This document shows positions 1 through 11,649 of a stretch of 64,000 bases of DNA, one piece after another; position 1 is the stretch's first letter; each line of letters opens with the position of its first letter. The stretch is from Nymphaea colorata. Lineage: Eukaryota > Streptophyta > Magnoliopsida > Nymphaeales > Nymphaeaceae. The notes below the pieces were generated by a model. That model was not told the origin of the DNA. It saw only the letters and a list, made by a program, of their open reading frames with translations, and did no database searches. The DNA is taken from NCBI RefSeq assembly GCF_008831285.2, contig NC_045150.1:6460001-6524000 (forward strand), read 5' to 3'. Position numbers and translations under genes: made by a program.

Positions 1-952
1 GAAGGGTGCCAACAATGCTGTGATAAAGACTTTGATCATAAAATTTTGATCTACTTTAAGCAGATACAGCAGGGGAGCATGACATGAGAGTTGAAACTCC
101 CTTAGATTTAAGCATATTTGTTCTTTTGAAAAGCTCAAATATATATTTCCTTTGACACAATATTAACTTATTGTCAATTCTTTTTGCTTCTATGTCCAAA
201 AAGAAATGAAGTTCACACAAATGTTTAATGGCAAACTCACTTTTAAATTGACAAATAATTTTATGAATATATTCGGGTGAGCTTCCTGTTATGATCATGT
301 CATCCATGTATACCAAAACATATAGAAGTTTTTCTCTTTTTCTCAAAATAAAAAGTGATGAATTTGGTTGAGCCCCTTTAAAACTAAGATTTTGGAGGAT
401 TAGACTAAGACAGGCAAACCTTAAACCATATAAAGCATGTTCAAGCTTGCATACATGATTTGTGAAAGAATAATTTTGAAATCCGGGTGGTTGAACCATA
501 TAAACTTCTTTTGAAATAGATCCACATAAAAATGCATTTTGAATATTCAGCTGACGTATTTTCCATTTATGACTAATAGAAATAGTCAATATTGTCTGAA
601 TTGTAGTAGGCTTCACAACAGGGTTGAAGGTTTCAGTTTAGTCAATTCATTCTTTTTTACTATACCCCTTGGCGACGAGTCTAGCTTTGTATCTTTTCAA
701 TGATCCATCTGTCTTTCGCTTGATTTTGAACACTCATTTACATTCTACAATGTGTGTGTTTAGTTTCTTTATTTGGAACAAGTTTCTAAGTATTGTTTCG
801 AATAAGAACATCATATTCTTCTTGTATGGCCTTCCTCCAATTTTTTTCTTCATATGTTTCCTTGAAATTTGAGGGTTCTTTGTCTTCAAAAAGAGTTGAG
901 ATAAGAGCTCTTGGAAGAGAGTGTTTGTTAGAAAAATATGCATTGAACTCAT
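1..952 (-). pseudogene. Copia reverse transcriptase (RVT_2), broken and truncated by window edge
   Basis: The longest open part (56-616) contains LNIQNAFLCGSISKEVYM, QPPGF, LEHALYGL and the catalytic-site motif YMDDMIITG. These are RVT_2 hallmarks, with LNIQNAF replacing the usual LDVKNAF, so one catalytic Asp is changed. The RT beginning (KNWRKAIQEEYD and similar, 800-900) is in different frames. The reading continues past base 1. Confidence 0.92.
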
Positions 953-977
953 TGTATTTATGATTAGGTTTGAGGGT

Positions 978-2624
978 TCACACTTGAGATTTAGTAGTCA
1001 TAGGATGGACTCGTTCTTGATTTGGTTCATTTTCATTAGATTGGGTTGGCTCCTCATTTCCAAGAGTTTCAAGATTCACTATTTGTTTTAAACTGAAGTA
1101 AGGGTTTCCTGATGTTGTGGAGGTATTAGATGATGGTATTGTAGGGTTTGAGAACTGATATTCATGAGGGGAGGTTAAAATGATAGCTTGGTTTTGACTT
1201 TCTAAATCTTGAGTTCTAGTTTCTCGAGTATCAATAAAAGAAAATTTTCTCTCATTAAATTGGACATGCCTCGAAATATAGATTTTACTGGTTCGTACAC
1301 GCAAACAATAATATCATTTATATTGATGAGCATAGACCAAGCAAACACATCTTTCAAATCGGTAATACAATTTATTTTTCTGATAAGCTCTTAAACAAGA
1401 AAGACATTCACATCCAAAGATTTTGAAGAAGTCATAATCAGGTTTCTCTTTGAACAATTTTTTCAAATGAGAAGTAAAATCAAGGATCTTGGTTGGCATT
1501 CGGTTAATCAAATAAACAACAGTACAAAAAGCATAGGACCAAAAGTTATTGGGAATATTACCTTTTGTCATTAGAGATAAACCTGTTTCAATAATATGTT
1601 TATGTCTCCTTTCAGTTGCTCTATTTTGTTCAAGGGTATGAGGACATAATATTCTATGTCCAATCCCATCATCGACAAGATATGATTGAAGTCCTTGAAA
1701 TTCTCCTCTACAATCTAAGTGAAAATATTTTATCTTGTGTCCAGTGAGTTTTCAAAAAGTGTCTTGAAAACATTGAAAACATTATTAACGTCTAATTTTT
1801 TTTCATCAAATAAATCCAAGTATACCTTGAAAAGGCATCCATAAAAATCACATAGTACTTAAAGTCATTCACACTCCCCACCGGAGCCGGACCTCATACA
1901 TCAGAATAAATGAGTTCAAGCGGGCGTTTCACCTTATTTGAAATAGCATTAAATGGAAGTTTATGACTCTTAGCTTTTGACAAGCTTCACACAAATAATT
2001 TAAACAATCATCATAATAAGATAAATCACACTTGTTTAAAACCTTCTTAACAATGAAAAATGAAGGGTAACCAAGTCTTTTGTGTCACTGCCCAATAGTC
2101 TGTCTTTCTCCAAGCTGCGCTTCCTTTTTCCTGCTACAAAGGTCTATCTTATATAGCATATCACTGCTAGTTCCTTGATAAAGAATTTTCTCTGTTCCTT
2201 GCTGCTTAACATAGCACATATTAGGATGAAACTCAAAATAGACTCTATTATCTTTAGGAAAACATTGTATGGATAACAAGTTTCGTGTTATTTTGGGCAC
2301 ATGAAGGAGATCATTTAAAACTAAATTTTGAGATGTCTTTGAAGAACCAATATGAAAAATTTTCAAATCTGATCCATCTCCAATTTTTACTGCATCTCCA
2401 CCTTTGTATGTGACATGAATGAACAAGTTATTGACATCATTGGTGATGTGATGAGTCGCACCAGAGTCAGGATACCAATTGTCATCTCCAATGTCTTGAT
2501 TCAAAGTGTTAGAAGAAACTGCATGATATGCTTGAGGAGATGTTGTCTCTTTTTCTTTAAGCAAGTTAGTATATGACCAACAAAACTTTGCAATATGACC
2601 AACTTTTGCACATATTTGGCACAC
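978..2624 (-). pseudogene. Copia protease and integrase region, broken
   Basis: A CCHC zinc knuckle (CQICAKVGHIAKFC) starts the open stretch at 2624. It is followed by the protease motif WYPDSGATHHIT. A stop at 2085 lies just before HKRLGYPS, the GAG-pre-integrase motif. The integrase core reads ...LIYSDV, then TGA (1894-1896) in the place of a conserved Trp, then GPAPVG. The integrase C-terminal part is open at 1314-1571 (FWSYAF, YLINRMPTK, FGCE). The linker KIYISRHVQFNERKF at about 1260-1300 is the usual Copia integrase-to-RT junction. Confidence 0.9.
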
Positions 2625-2662
2625 AAGACGATCACTTTGTATTGCTCATTTTTTCGGAATCC

Positions 2663-3464
2663 TCATTTATGTTGGTAGTTGTTTTTACCATGACCTCTAT
2701 AGTTGGTTTGCTTATTGTAAACTTCTTTTGAAACAATATTCGCAGTTGACATAATAGATTCAAAAGTTTGAGAATTATCTTCTTTTAAGTTGGATTTTTG
2801 TGTGAGAAGAAGCTCATGAAGTTCATTCAAAGAGACAGGGTCCTTTCGAGTTTCCATACTGACTTTAAAAGCAAGATATTCACTTAGCAATCCTCTAAGA
2901 ATTTGAAGAACAAGATCATCTTCATCAATGGGTTTGGATGCAATTGCTAGTTGATGAACAATAGATTTTGCTTTGTTTAGCTTTTGCATTGTTTATATAA
3001 ACATCCATTGAACTAGACCCCTTTTTCAAATCTTGAAATTGTGATTTTAACTGCATTGTTCGAGCCCTAAATTGAGCAGCATATGACTGCTTAAGAGCAC
3101 TCCAAACCTCTAGAGAGGTTTTTAAACCAATAATTTGGGTATGTATTGCTTCAGATATAGAGGACTTAATCCAACTCAAAAGTAACTAATCTTTTATCAG
3201 TCATTCAATATATTCTGAACTAATTTCAGTTGTTTCACATCTAAACATTGATGGATCTAGTTTGCTTCCATCAATATATCTCATAAGATCAAATGAGATC
3301 AAGATTGAAGTGAATTGAGATTCTCAAATGAGATAATTTTCAGCATTTAACTTGATGGTAAGGAAATGTTGTAAATTGCTTGGGTACTGAAGATGAGAAG
3401 CAAGAAAATTCATACCTGTATCAAAGTTGACTCTCATATTTGATGATGCTTCTTGATTTGCCAT
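2663..3464 (-). pseudogene. Copia gag (UBN2/Retrotran_gag type), broken
   Basis: The likely start is the ATG at 3464 (reads MANQEASSNMRVNFDTG). Downstream KLNAENYLI is followed by TGA (3324-3326) where the family has Trp, then further stops near 3190. The middle part reads ...LKTSLEVWSALKQSYA and LKSQFQDLKKGS, typical of Copia gag, and the end continues in another frame at 2663-2989 with LHELLLTQKSNLKED. The coding sense is clear but the frame is broken at least three times. Confidence 0.88.
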
Positions 3465-3531
3465 GAGAATGAAAAGCGACAACACAAGATGTAATCCTTA
3501 GGATCTAGCAGAAACACTAACAAGGACCAGT

Positions 3532-3544
3532 GTCTCTGATACCA
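3532..3544 (-). other. Primer binding site, initiator tRNA-Met type
   Basis: On the minus strand the sequence is TGGTATCAGAGAC, adjacent to the LTR end. It is complementary to the 3' end of plant initiator tRNA-Met as in most plant Copia elements (usual form TGGTATCAGAGC, so one late mismatch). Confidence 0.9.
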
Positions 3545-3910
3545 TGTTAGAAATCAAAGTGAAGAAATAACTAAAGGGATATGAATTTTTAAAGTGGTTC
3601 AGCCAATAGGCCTATGTCCACTGCTCTATTATTTTTTGTTTGCATTCCTTTGGTGGAGATGCTTCTTTATATAGAGGAGTTACGTAAGGGGTCTCTAATT
3701 CCCAAGAGACATGATTTTTCATCTTTCAACGACATGATTTTGCATCTTTCAACAGACATGATTTTTCTTCTCTCAAGATATGTTTTTTCATCTCCTAAGA
3801 GACATCACTTTTCATCTCCCAACATACATAACTTTTCATCTCTTAAGAGACATAACTTTTCATCTCCTAAGTAATTCACTTTGAGAGCCTTTTTGATATT
3901 TCGGTTAACA
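3545..3910 (-). repeat. 5' LTR of the Copia element (366 bp)
   Basis: The boundary at 3545 is set by the primer binding site that directly abuts it. The outer boundary at 3910 is set by the matching terminal inverted repeat: TGTTAG at one end, GTTAACA at the other, on the plus strand. The interior (about 3700-3872) is built from degenerate tandem units. Confidence 0.9.
3700..3872. repeat. Degenerate tandem repeat of about 30 bp inside the Copia LTR
   Basis: The motif gacat.acttttcatct followed by cctaagaga or ccaaca recurs about six times with drift. It makes a fortuitous open frame on the plus strand (3614-3874) with RH.FSS repeats. In LTR elements such subrepeats usually lie in U3 and can carry promoter or enhancer motifs; that role is only inferred here. 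Confidence 0.75.
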
Positions 3911-4659
3911 GATACCCACATGGTGCATATAAAGCTAATTAATTCTGACCTCAAAAAGATGCTCAAGTTAGATGGAAAAGACTATGATGGATAAAGGTGA
4001 CACTTATTCAAGAAAATTTTCAATTAAATGAAAGCCCCCAAATAACCAAGAGACCACTGACTTTTTCAACAAGGGATGACTTGATTCATCTTCCCAAAAT
4101 TTTGAAGGCAAATTTGAACTTTTCCAGTACGTCATCTAAGTCGAGGGATGATGAAAAAAAAAGACATTAAAAAATGCATAGTATCTAATGTTATCAAATA
4201 AGATCTTAACAACAAAAGGAATGTTATTATTGTAAATACAATGTTGCGACTTACAAGGGAATGATATCTGTGGAGGTAAAAGCATCGACCTGGCATTGGA
4301 AAAAAAAAACAGTTGAAATATCTCCTGGACTTTTCATATACATCTTTTTAAGTTTGAGAGAAGATGAAAATGGAAAGCATTACACGAAATGTCTAACATT
4401 ATTAAATGGAATCTTCCTAACAAAAGGAAGGTCATTATAGTTAAAAATAATATTGTGCCTCATAAGGAAACGATATCTACGAAGGTAAAGAAGAGAACAA
4501 GAATATTAAAAGTGTCGTTAACGTTAAGGAGGCTCATCCACTTCCGTTGAAAAAAAAACATCGAAACCAACATTTAGAAACTATTGTAATCAGAGAGTAT
4601 AAATATCTCATCTCACACAATCCATCCTTATGGTCGATGGTAGCCATACATGGAGCAAA
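3911..4659. other. Gene-free stretch with an old tandem duplication
   Basis: No gene is seen. Two diverged copies of a roughly 130-bp segment lie at about 4145-4275 and 4365-4485 (shared: aacaaaaggaa.gt.attat.gt, then ggaa.gatatct). Divergence is high, so the duplication is old. Confidence 0.5.
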
Positions 4660-5700
4660 ACCTTATTAAATCTCTTACTAGTGTTATTTTTATGATTTTG
4701 TAGGAACATACAAGGGTATCACAGTTAAGATTTTTTACATTTTTAGTAGGAAAGAAAACCATGAGTTGCAAACAAATGCAAGCTGCAGGCGAAATTGTGC
4801 TAAACTACATGCCATCACCTTAACCAACGATAGGATTGACCCAATTGCCGGTAGCCATGTCCAAGACAGATATTTAGATTTCACCTCCCTGGGTTGAAAA
4901 ATTCCTTTTGGAGTTTGCATCTTTCTCATCCCTGCTTTCTTGCCAATCGAAGCCTTGTTTGGCCTGCTACACCTCGGGCAACTTATTTCCTCCTTTCTTT
5001 TTTTCAATTTCTTCGTGACCAAAGAAAAATGAAGGCCTAAAGCCTCCGGAGAAAGTTGCTCTCAACGAACACTCTGGTCGTGGATTCCAATGCCAAAAGC
5101 TGATTAAGAGTGATGACCTTAGCTGTAGCATCTATTGATCATGGCACCTGAATTTTATAAATGGCACTGTACATCAGAAAATTCAGGAACCAAGATCAGT
5201 GAATTCTGCAGCTCAGGTCATCGCCCTTGACCAGCTTCTGGGTGCTGGAATCTGTGACCCGTTGGATCTTCATTGAGAGCAGCTTTTTCTCGGAGACTCT
5301 AGGCTACCATTTTTCTGTGATCATGAACAAGTCAAACAAAAGGAGATGAGATGACATGTTGCCCAATGCTTCCTTGAAAAGAAAAAAGATGCAGCATGCT
5401 ATAACAAAAGACAGAAAAAGAAGCTTCGAGCGGCAAGAAAACAGGGATCGATAAGATGCAAACTCGAAAGAAAATTTTCGTCCAGTGAGGTGAACACTAA
5501 ATATCGGTCTCGGACAACTGAAAATTTTATAGGGTTGACGTCAGAATTAACTCAAAGGTCGCCAATGGACAAATAATTATCACAAAAATCGGATGATGAA
5601 AACAGAGGTCTAAGATTCTAACCTCTGAAAGAAAAATTACAAGAGGAAGACTTGGAAAAATGGAAGGACGAGGAATCAGAGAAGTTGTTGACTTTTTAAA
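4660..5700. repeat. Foldback (long imperfect palindrome) element, family A copy 1
   Basis: The core 4846-5525 folds on itself. The left arm (ccaagacagatatttagattt, and cttgccaatcgaagcctt) reappears reverse-complemented in the right arm (actaaatatcggtctcgg, and aagcttcgagcggcaag). The centre is at about 5167, between cctgaatttt (5147-5156) and aaaattcagg (5178-5187). Flanks also shared with copy 2 extend the repeat to about 4660-5700. An open frame of 95 codons on the minus strand (4735-5022) lies in the left arm and matches nothing I recognise. The arms are diverged (I estimate 70-80 percent by eye). Confidence 0.8.
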
Positions 5701-5931
5701 AGAGCGACAAATTTTCCGTCTCAGATGTCATGAAAAGCTTTCACAAAAAACCTACCGTGTTTTACGAAAAAACCTTTCCCTAAGAAACTCTATTTTCGTT
5801 ATCGTAATAGCAAGTTCAATATCTCAGTTTCGTTTACCATAAGACAGAAAATAGTATAATGGGTAGTGCTTCCGTTGCAAATTGACGTGGGAGGGCCGGA
5901 GGAAGGCAGTCTACCATTTTGTAGGTGATAC

Positions 5932-6600
5932 ATTAAAGAAACAAGCTACCATCATCAACATTGAATTGAATCATGTACTTTAGAAAGAAGTCAGTAAAGT
6001 CCTTGAATATGCTTTCACAACAATGCTGTTCAATGGATACAGATTCAAAGAGATTGATAGTTTTTTGGTGCGCCTTCTTATGATATCTACGCGCTTCTCC
6101 CCATACATCAAATTTCATTTGTTATAACCAATAGTAGTTGCGCTCAAGGAGTGATGATGTTGGTTTCTTATCTAGAATTGGCTTGTTCACAAAGTATCAT
6201 GACACTCTCTAACTAGTATTTGGGCCGACCACCTACTTTGGCATAATAAAGTCTTCTCCTTTTATCAAAGGAAAGTTGTCTTTTAGCAAAAAATGTCGAG
6301 TCTTCTCCACTTTGGCCCATGAATAATGTGTTGCATCATGGAGTCCCATTTGTTTCTTAAGTGAGTGCACCTACCAACTAGTACTTTTACTTCAGCCCTT
6401 CCATTCAAGACTCACTGACCAACCAGTAATAGCGGAGCCAGAAATTTTTTTTGGTGTGGCACTAATTGAGTACCTTTCATTTTTGTGGGGCACTTATATA
6501 TATATATATATATATATATTAAATATCCAGTTTCTTGCAATCTATTAAATCTCTCTCTCTCTCTCTCTCTCTCTTTCTATATATATATATATATATATAT

Positions 6601-6636
<36 letters not shown>

Positions 6637-7197
6637 CCTCACAAAAATTAAAGGTACTGAATTAGTGCTCCACCAAAAAAAAATTCTAACTCCGCTAGTG
6701 CTGGTCAATGAGCCTTGAATGGAAGGGCTGAAGTAGAAGTACTAGTTGGTAGGTGCACTCACTTAAAGAAACAAAATAGGACTCCATGATGCAACACATT
6801 ATTCACGGGCCAAAGTGCAGAAGACTCGGGATTTTTTGCTATTAAAAGACAACTTTCCTTGGATAAAAGGAGAAATTGTTATTATGCCAAAGTAGGTGAT
6901 CTGCCCAAATACTAGTTAGAGAGTGTCATGATACTTTGTGAGCAAGCCAATTCTAGATAAGAAACCAACCTCATCACTCCTTGAGCGCAACTACTATTGG
7001 TTATAACAAATGAAATTTGATGTATGGGGAGAAGCGCGTAGAAATCATAAGAAGGCGCACCAAAAAACTATCAATCTCTTTGAATCTGTATCCATTGAAC
7101 AGCATTGTTGTGAGAGCATATTCAAGAACTTTACTGACTTCTTTCTAAGGTATATGATTTAATTCAATGTTGATGATGGTAGATTGTTTCTTTAATG
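5932..7197. mobile_element. Long near-perfect palindrome (foldback element), family B
   Basis: The left arm (5932-6430) and right arm (6690-7197) are inverted copies with only scattered differences. They begin and end with CATTAAAGAAACA and its complement TGTTTCTTTAATG. Each arm carries the same 61-codon open frame reading outward from the centre (minus 5933-6118, plus from 7011), starting MKFDVWGEARR, unrecognised. The central 260 bp start AGCGGAGCCAGAA and end TTCTAACTCCGCT, like a small hAT-type MITE, and hold TA and CT microsatellites. The arms look much younger than those of family A. No clear target duplication was found. Confidence 0.88.
6499..6633. repeat. (TA)n-(CT)n-(TA)n microsatellite at the palindrome centre
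   Basis: TA runs occur at about 6498-6520 and 6580-6633, with a CT run at about 6551-6574. They form the loop of the family B foldback. Confidence 0.95.
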
Positions 7198-7555
7198 TTG
7201 ATGATAGATTGTTTCTTTAATGTTGATGAAGGAAACTATTAGTGTACCTTTCTCTTCCTATCGGCCTTTCTATTTTTTCCTATGGAGAGATTCTTTCTCT
7301 CCATTAATGGGTGAGCAAGATCTCTCACTGCTCAAAAGAAGACCAAAGTCCCATTAACATACAATGGCTGTTTTAAGTGTCTCAGGGTGCGCCTTCTCCG
7401 TGCTTCAGTTTGCACGTCAATAGCCTTCTTTTACAGCACAAAAGTTTGGTGTCATAAAGATCCGAAGCAAGAACCGACAACCTACCGGCCCATGTTCCGA
7501 CTGTTGCACCAACCCCTGGTTACAGGGTCTCGCTCCGTAAATGACCCTGCAGTCA
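7198..7555. other. Intergenic stretch between two foldback elements
   Basis: No gene is seen. 7198-7225 repeats the end of the preceding element (ttgatga.gattgtttctttaatg). A segment near 7425-7540 (cttttacagcacaaaag, then gttgcaccaa.ccc) resembles 41310-41400, so it belongs to a dispersed repeat. Confidence 0.45.
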
Positions 7556-8130
7556 CCTTCTAACTAGGTAAAAACTTTCCTTCTTTTTCAATTACTATTT
7601 CAAACAAACAAAAGATATTTAAAATGTAATATGATTTTTCGGCATGAACCCATTGCTTCACTCGGAGACAGAACGTCTCAACTTGTCTTTCTTTCTTTTT
7701 TGTACAAAATACTCTTTCTTTCCTTAGATGTGATTGTATAGCACCGTGGTGACTGATTCCCAAAATTTTTAGAATTCGAATTATCCTCTAAGAAAGTATT
7801 TGAGGACACTAATTAAGCCAAAGTAGTGTGTTTAATTCACCAAATATGTCAACACACGACTTTGGCTAAATTAGTATTCTCAAATCCTTGGTTAGAAGAG
7901 AATTTAAATTCTAAAAATTTTGGTAATCACCATGGTGCAATATAATCTCCTTTGAGGAAAGTGAGTATTTTCTAAAAAAAGAAAGAAAAACAAGTTGAGA
8001 CGTTCTGTCCACGAGTAAAGCAAAATGGGTTCAAGCAAAAAAATCAAATTACACTTTAAATATCTTTAATTTGTTTGAAGTAATAATTAAAAAATGAAAA
8101 GGAAAGTCTTTACCTTGTTAAGAGGCGACA
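7556..8130. mobile_element. Foldback element, family C
   Basis: The left arm (7556-7830) and right arm (7860-8130) are inverted copies. The ends are taactaggtaaaaactttcc and ggaaagtctttaccttgtta. Interior matches include gacagaacgtctcaacttg against caagttgagacgttctgtc. The centre is at about 7845, between gccaaagtag and cgactttggc. No long coding frame is shared by the arms. It is unrelated in sequence to families A and B. Confidence 0.85.
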
Positions 8131-8529
8131 GTATGCACATTCAGCTGGGAGTACTCTCCCCACAAGTAAAGAGTGAGTTGCTTGCGCTGCAACTTATATA
8201 AGCCTTAAAAGAGCAGCTGGGACCTTTTAGTAATTTTCGAAAAAGGAAATGTCTTTTATAGTTTACTTACTTTTTGTGATTTTCATGTTTACCTTCACAA
8301 AAAGTTTTCCTTTTTAATGTGAACAAAGGGCATCTTAGTCATAAGAGAAGAAAACCAAGAAGAGAAGAAAGAGGAAGACAATCATTTTATATGGTTTGGG
8401 GACAGGGTTTTCCTACATCGACGACTGCACGAGTTTTTCACTGTCATAGAAGAATAAGAAAAGTACCAGAAACCACCTCCTCTTAAAACAAACCCACAGC
8501 AGGCAAAATTACATAAGAAAACATCGTTA

Positions 8530-10330
8530 AATCTCTTACATTTGTTATCTTTACGATTTTTTAACAACTTTCAAGGGTATCGCAGGTAGGCTTTTTTTAT
8601 TTTTTAGTTAAAAAAAACCTTGATTTGCAAACGATGCAAGATGTTGGTGAAATTGTTCCAACTTGCTGGCTATCGCCTTAACCAACGATAGATTGATCCA
8701 ATGGCTGGTGGCTAACCAGACCTCATCCTTAGAGGATAGTGGTGTTCACATCGTGCCTCATTGCAAGAGGATGGCATGGCATGTCTTTTGGTTGGGCCCG
8801 AGAATAGTGGTTGCGGGTCTCAGACAAACACAGAATTTTGATCATATTCATGTCTCTAACTACCCAATGGCAGGTTGAAGTGGAAGAACCAAGTTGTTTG
8901 CTCTGCATGGTCTCGAGACACCAGCACCTTTAGAAACTAGTAATGGAGATTGCAGATTGAGTTGAGTGCATAACACTGTGTACACGCAATAAATATACAT
9001 AAAAAAGGAGATGGGGTATTTTAAAAATATATATATAAAGTAGAGAATATTTTATACTTTTTTTTTACAATCTTTTGTTTACCCTTATAAAAAAAATTGT
9101 ATTTTAATGAAGACATTTTAGTTATTGCATACCCTTGTGCATGAAAAAATCATGCACAAAGGTGGCATATATAACCACGCAACGATCATAAGCCAAAAGA
9201 AAAAAGGAAGCATTTTAAACTTTATAGAAAAAAAGAAGTGTCTTGTTGAGTTTTCATTTTTTCCTTTTTTTTATCTATAAAAAAAATCTATCCAAACAAA
9301 AACATTTTTGTCATTAACCATACTGACTCACAAAATATATAACCAGGTTCGTAGCACTAGTAAAGGTAGATGCAGAAAACAAGCTAGCAACAAGCAAAGA
9401 AGCTGAACTTAGCTGGAAAATACCGACTGCATTGTTAGTGATTATTGCCTAAGCAGCACAAGAAGCAATTGTCCTAGTAGCGGTAGTCATGTCCAAGACC
9501 GATATCTAGTTTTCCCCTAACTGGAACGAAGAATTTCTTTTGAAGTTCGCATATTTCAAATGCTTGCTTTCTCGAAGCTTCTCTGGCCTTCTACACCACT
9601 TCCTTCTCTATTAAGCATTAGGAAAATTGTTTGTGTGTCTTTTTGTTCAACTTCATCGTGACCAAAGAAAAATGGAGGCCTAGAGCCTCTTGGGAAGATT
9701 GCTCTTTGAGAAACTCTAACTGGCCGTCGATTCCAGTGCCTAGAAGCTAATCGATGGCAGTGGCCTCACTTGTAACATCCATTGATCATGGCTCCTGAAT
9801 TTTATAAATGGCATGATACATCAGAAAATTCAGGAACTATGATCAATGAATTTTGCAACTGAGGTCATTGCCCTGGACCAGTTTCTAGGTGCTGAAATCC
9901 ATGAATAGTTGGATCTTCATGGAGAGCAATCCGTGGAGACTGTAGGCCACCAATTTTCTTTGATCACCATGAAGTCAAACAATAGGAAAAGGGGATACGT
10001 TGCCCAATGCTTTCCAGAAAAGGAAGAGATGCATCAGTCTAGAAGAAAACACGAAAAAGGAGGCTCCGAGTGGTGAAAAAACAGGGATAAGAAATATGCG
10101 AACTCCAAAAGAATTTTTTTTTCCCAGTGAAGTGAACTGAATAGTGGTCTTGGGCAACGCAAGATTTTGTATTATCAAAGTTAGAATCAACTCAAAGATC
10201 GCCTATTGTCTGGGATGATGAAAACAGATGTCTAGGATTCTGAACGTCTGAAAGGAAACTTACAAGACTCGGAAAAATGAGGTAGCCAAGAAACTGAGGA
10301 ATTGTTATGAGAACGATAACTTTCCTACTT
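8530..10330. repeat. Foldback element, family A copy 2, interrupted by an insertion
   Basis: This is a direct-orientation relative of 4660-5700. Its palindromic core is 9480-10165, with centre marks cctgaatttt (9794-9803) and aaaattcagg (9825-9834). The left flank (8530-8715, reading accaacgatagattgatcc) corresponds to 4665-4860, but about 760 bp (8715-9475) absent from copy 1 lie between it and the core. Those bases are either an insertion here or a deletion in copy 1. The insert includes runs of T and A and no recognised gene. Confidence 0.75.
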
Positions 10331-11618
10331 AAAAGTCATGAAAGGTCCCGTAAAAATCTCTAGCTAGACTAGGTGTAGATTTAGTGACAAAGATTGACGG
10401 ACTCCAATTAAGGGTACAGTTCCGTAAACATATAATATAAGAGACCAAACTAGAAATTTAATTTCATCTCAAACTATGGTAATATTGGCTGGAAGTCCAT
10501 TTGAGATCTATGCATGGAGGGCGAGATACATGTGAAGCATTGGGGAGACATTGAGAGAGAGAGAGGTAAAAACAAAAGACAAAAGATGGCCGGCCAATCT
10601 GGACCAATAGGACGGCATGAGGTGACAACAGTGCCTGATCGGCAGCTCTTATATATATATATATATATATATATATACTTGCAAATATATATACTTGCAA
10701 TTTTCAAACACATCCTAAGTTGTGCATGTGTGGGGGTTCATTGACAATGCCTAATTTGGCAACCGTTGTAACACACTTTTATTATCATATTTTCGCCGTT
10801 GGAGGTGTTTCCAGAGAAACTTTGCAGTGAGGGAAACTTCAAATTTTCTGGTGGTTGTGTTGTGCGTTGAGATACCTGTTTCTTTAAATACTTTAGTAAG
10901 CGTTAGTGGGCCTAAAACGTCAGCACCTTCCCCTCTGGGTTTTGAATTAAAATTTAATCTTTCATTTGGTATTTAGGCAATGGTGGACGTAAAACATAAG
11001 AAGCTATTGCACTAAAATAGAACAGTATTAACTTGAAGGTCTGGAAAGAATTTAGACTCGTATATCATCGCCTTAGGCTAGGTCGCGCTGGGTCCTTGCA
11101 CGATCAGTTCCATAAAAGCATCACGGCGGCAGTGGATAGATGACAGATGTGAATTTCGTCTTTCCATATTTTTGCACCGTAGACAATTTTGCATGGAGTC
11201 GCTACATCTGAACTGACTGGAATAGGGGGCAACAAACCCCACTGTCAATTACAACCACTAATGGGAAAAACGAGTAAATCTGTTATGGTTGAAAAGCTGA
11301 GCAGTAGAAACAGTTGCTGATCATTGGCGAGGATCCATAGTTTTGTGAATCACAAATGTAGAAAAAACATAAAGAGAAGGGTTCAAAAAAAGAAAAGTAC
11401 AGTCCTAAGAAGAACTGTGCAAATTTTTCCCAGTGCAAGATGTCAGTAAAACAGTGGGAAATAATTTGCTAAAACAGGTAATTGAATGCAATTTTATGTC
11501 TAATATGTTCTTTTACACTCTATTGGATACAATAATATCACACATATTCAATTCAGCTACAACCAATTGGGTACATTGGGACCCAGAGTCAAGGTTCCAC
11601 ATTGTATTATTGAGAGTG

Positions 11619-11649
<31 letters not shown>

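Larger units (their letters stand above)
1..3910 (-). mobile_element. Ty1/Copia LTR retrotransposon, 5' portion, decayed, cut by window edge
   Basis: Read on the minus strand from 3910 downward, the order is LTR, tRNA-Met primer site, gag, zinc knuckle, protease (DSGA), GAG-pre-integrase, integrase and reverse transcriptase, which is the Copia order. Stops and frameshifts interrupt every domain, so it is not autonomous. The RNase H end and the second LTR lie left of position 1. The LTR termini TGTTA...TAACA are a perfect short inverted repeat, typical of the superfamily. The five bases outside the LTR are gatac (3911-3915); the matching target duplication would lie outside the window. Confidence 0.95.

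Noticed and set aside
10464-10744. Overlapping small frames on both strands near 10.6 kb
   Set aside because: They depend on the TA microsatellite and have no conserved motif.
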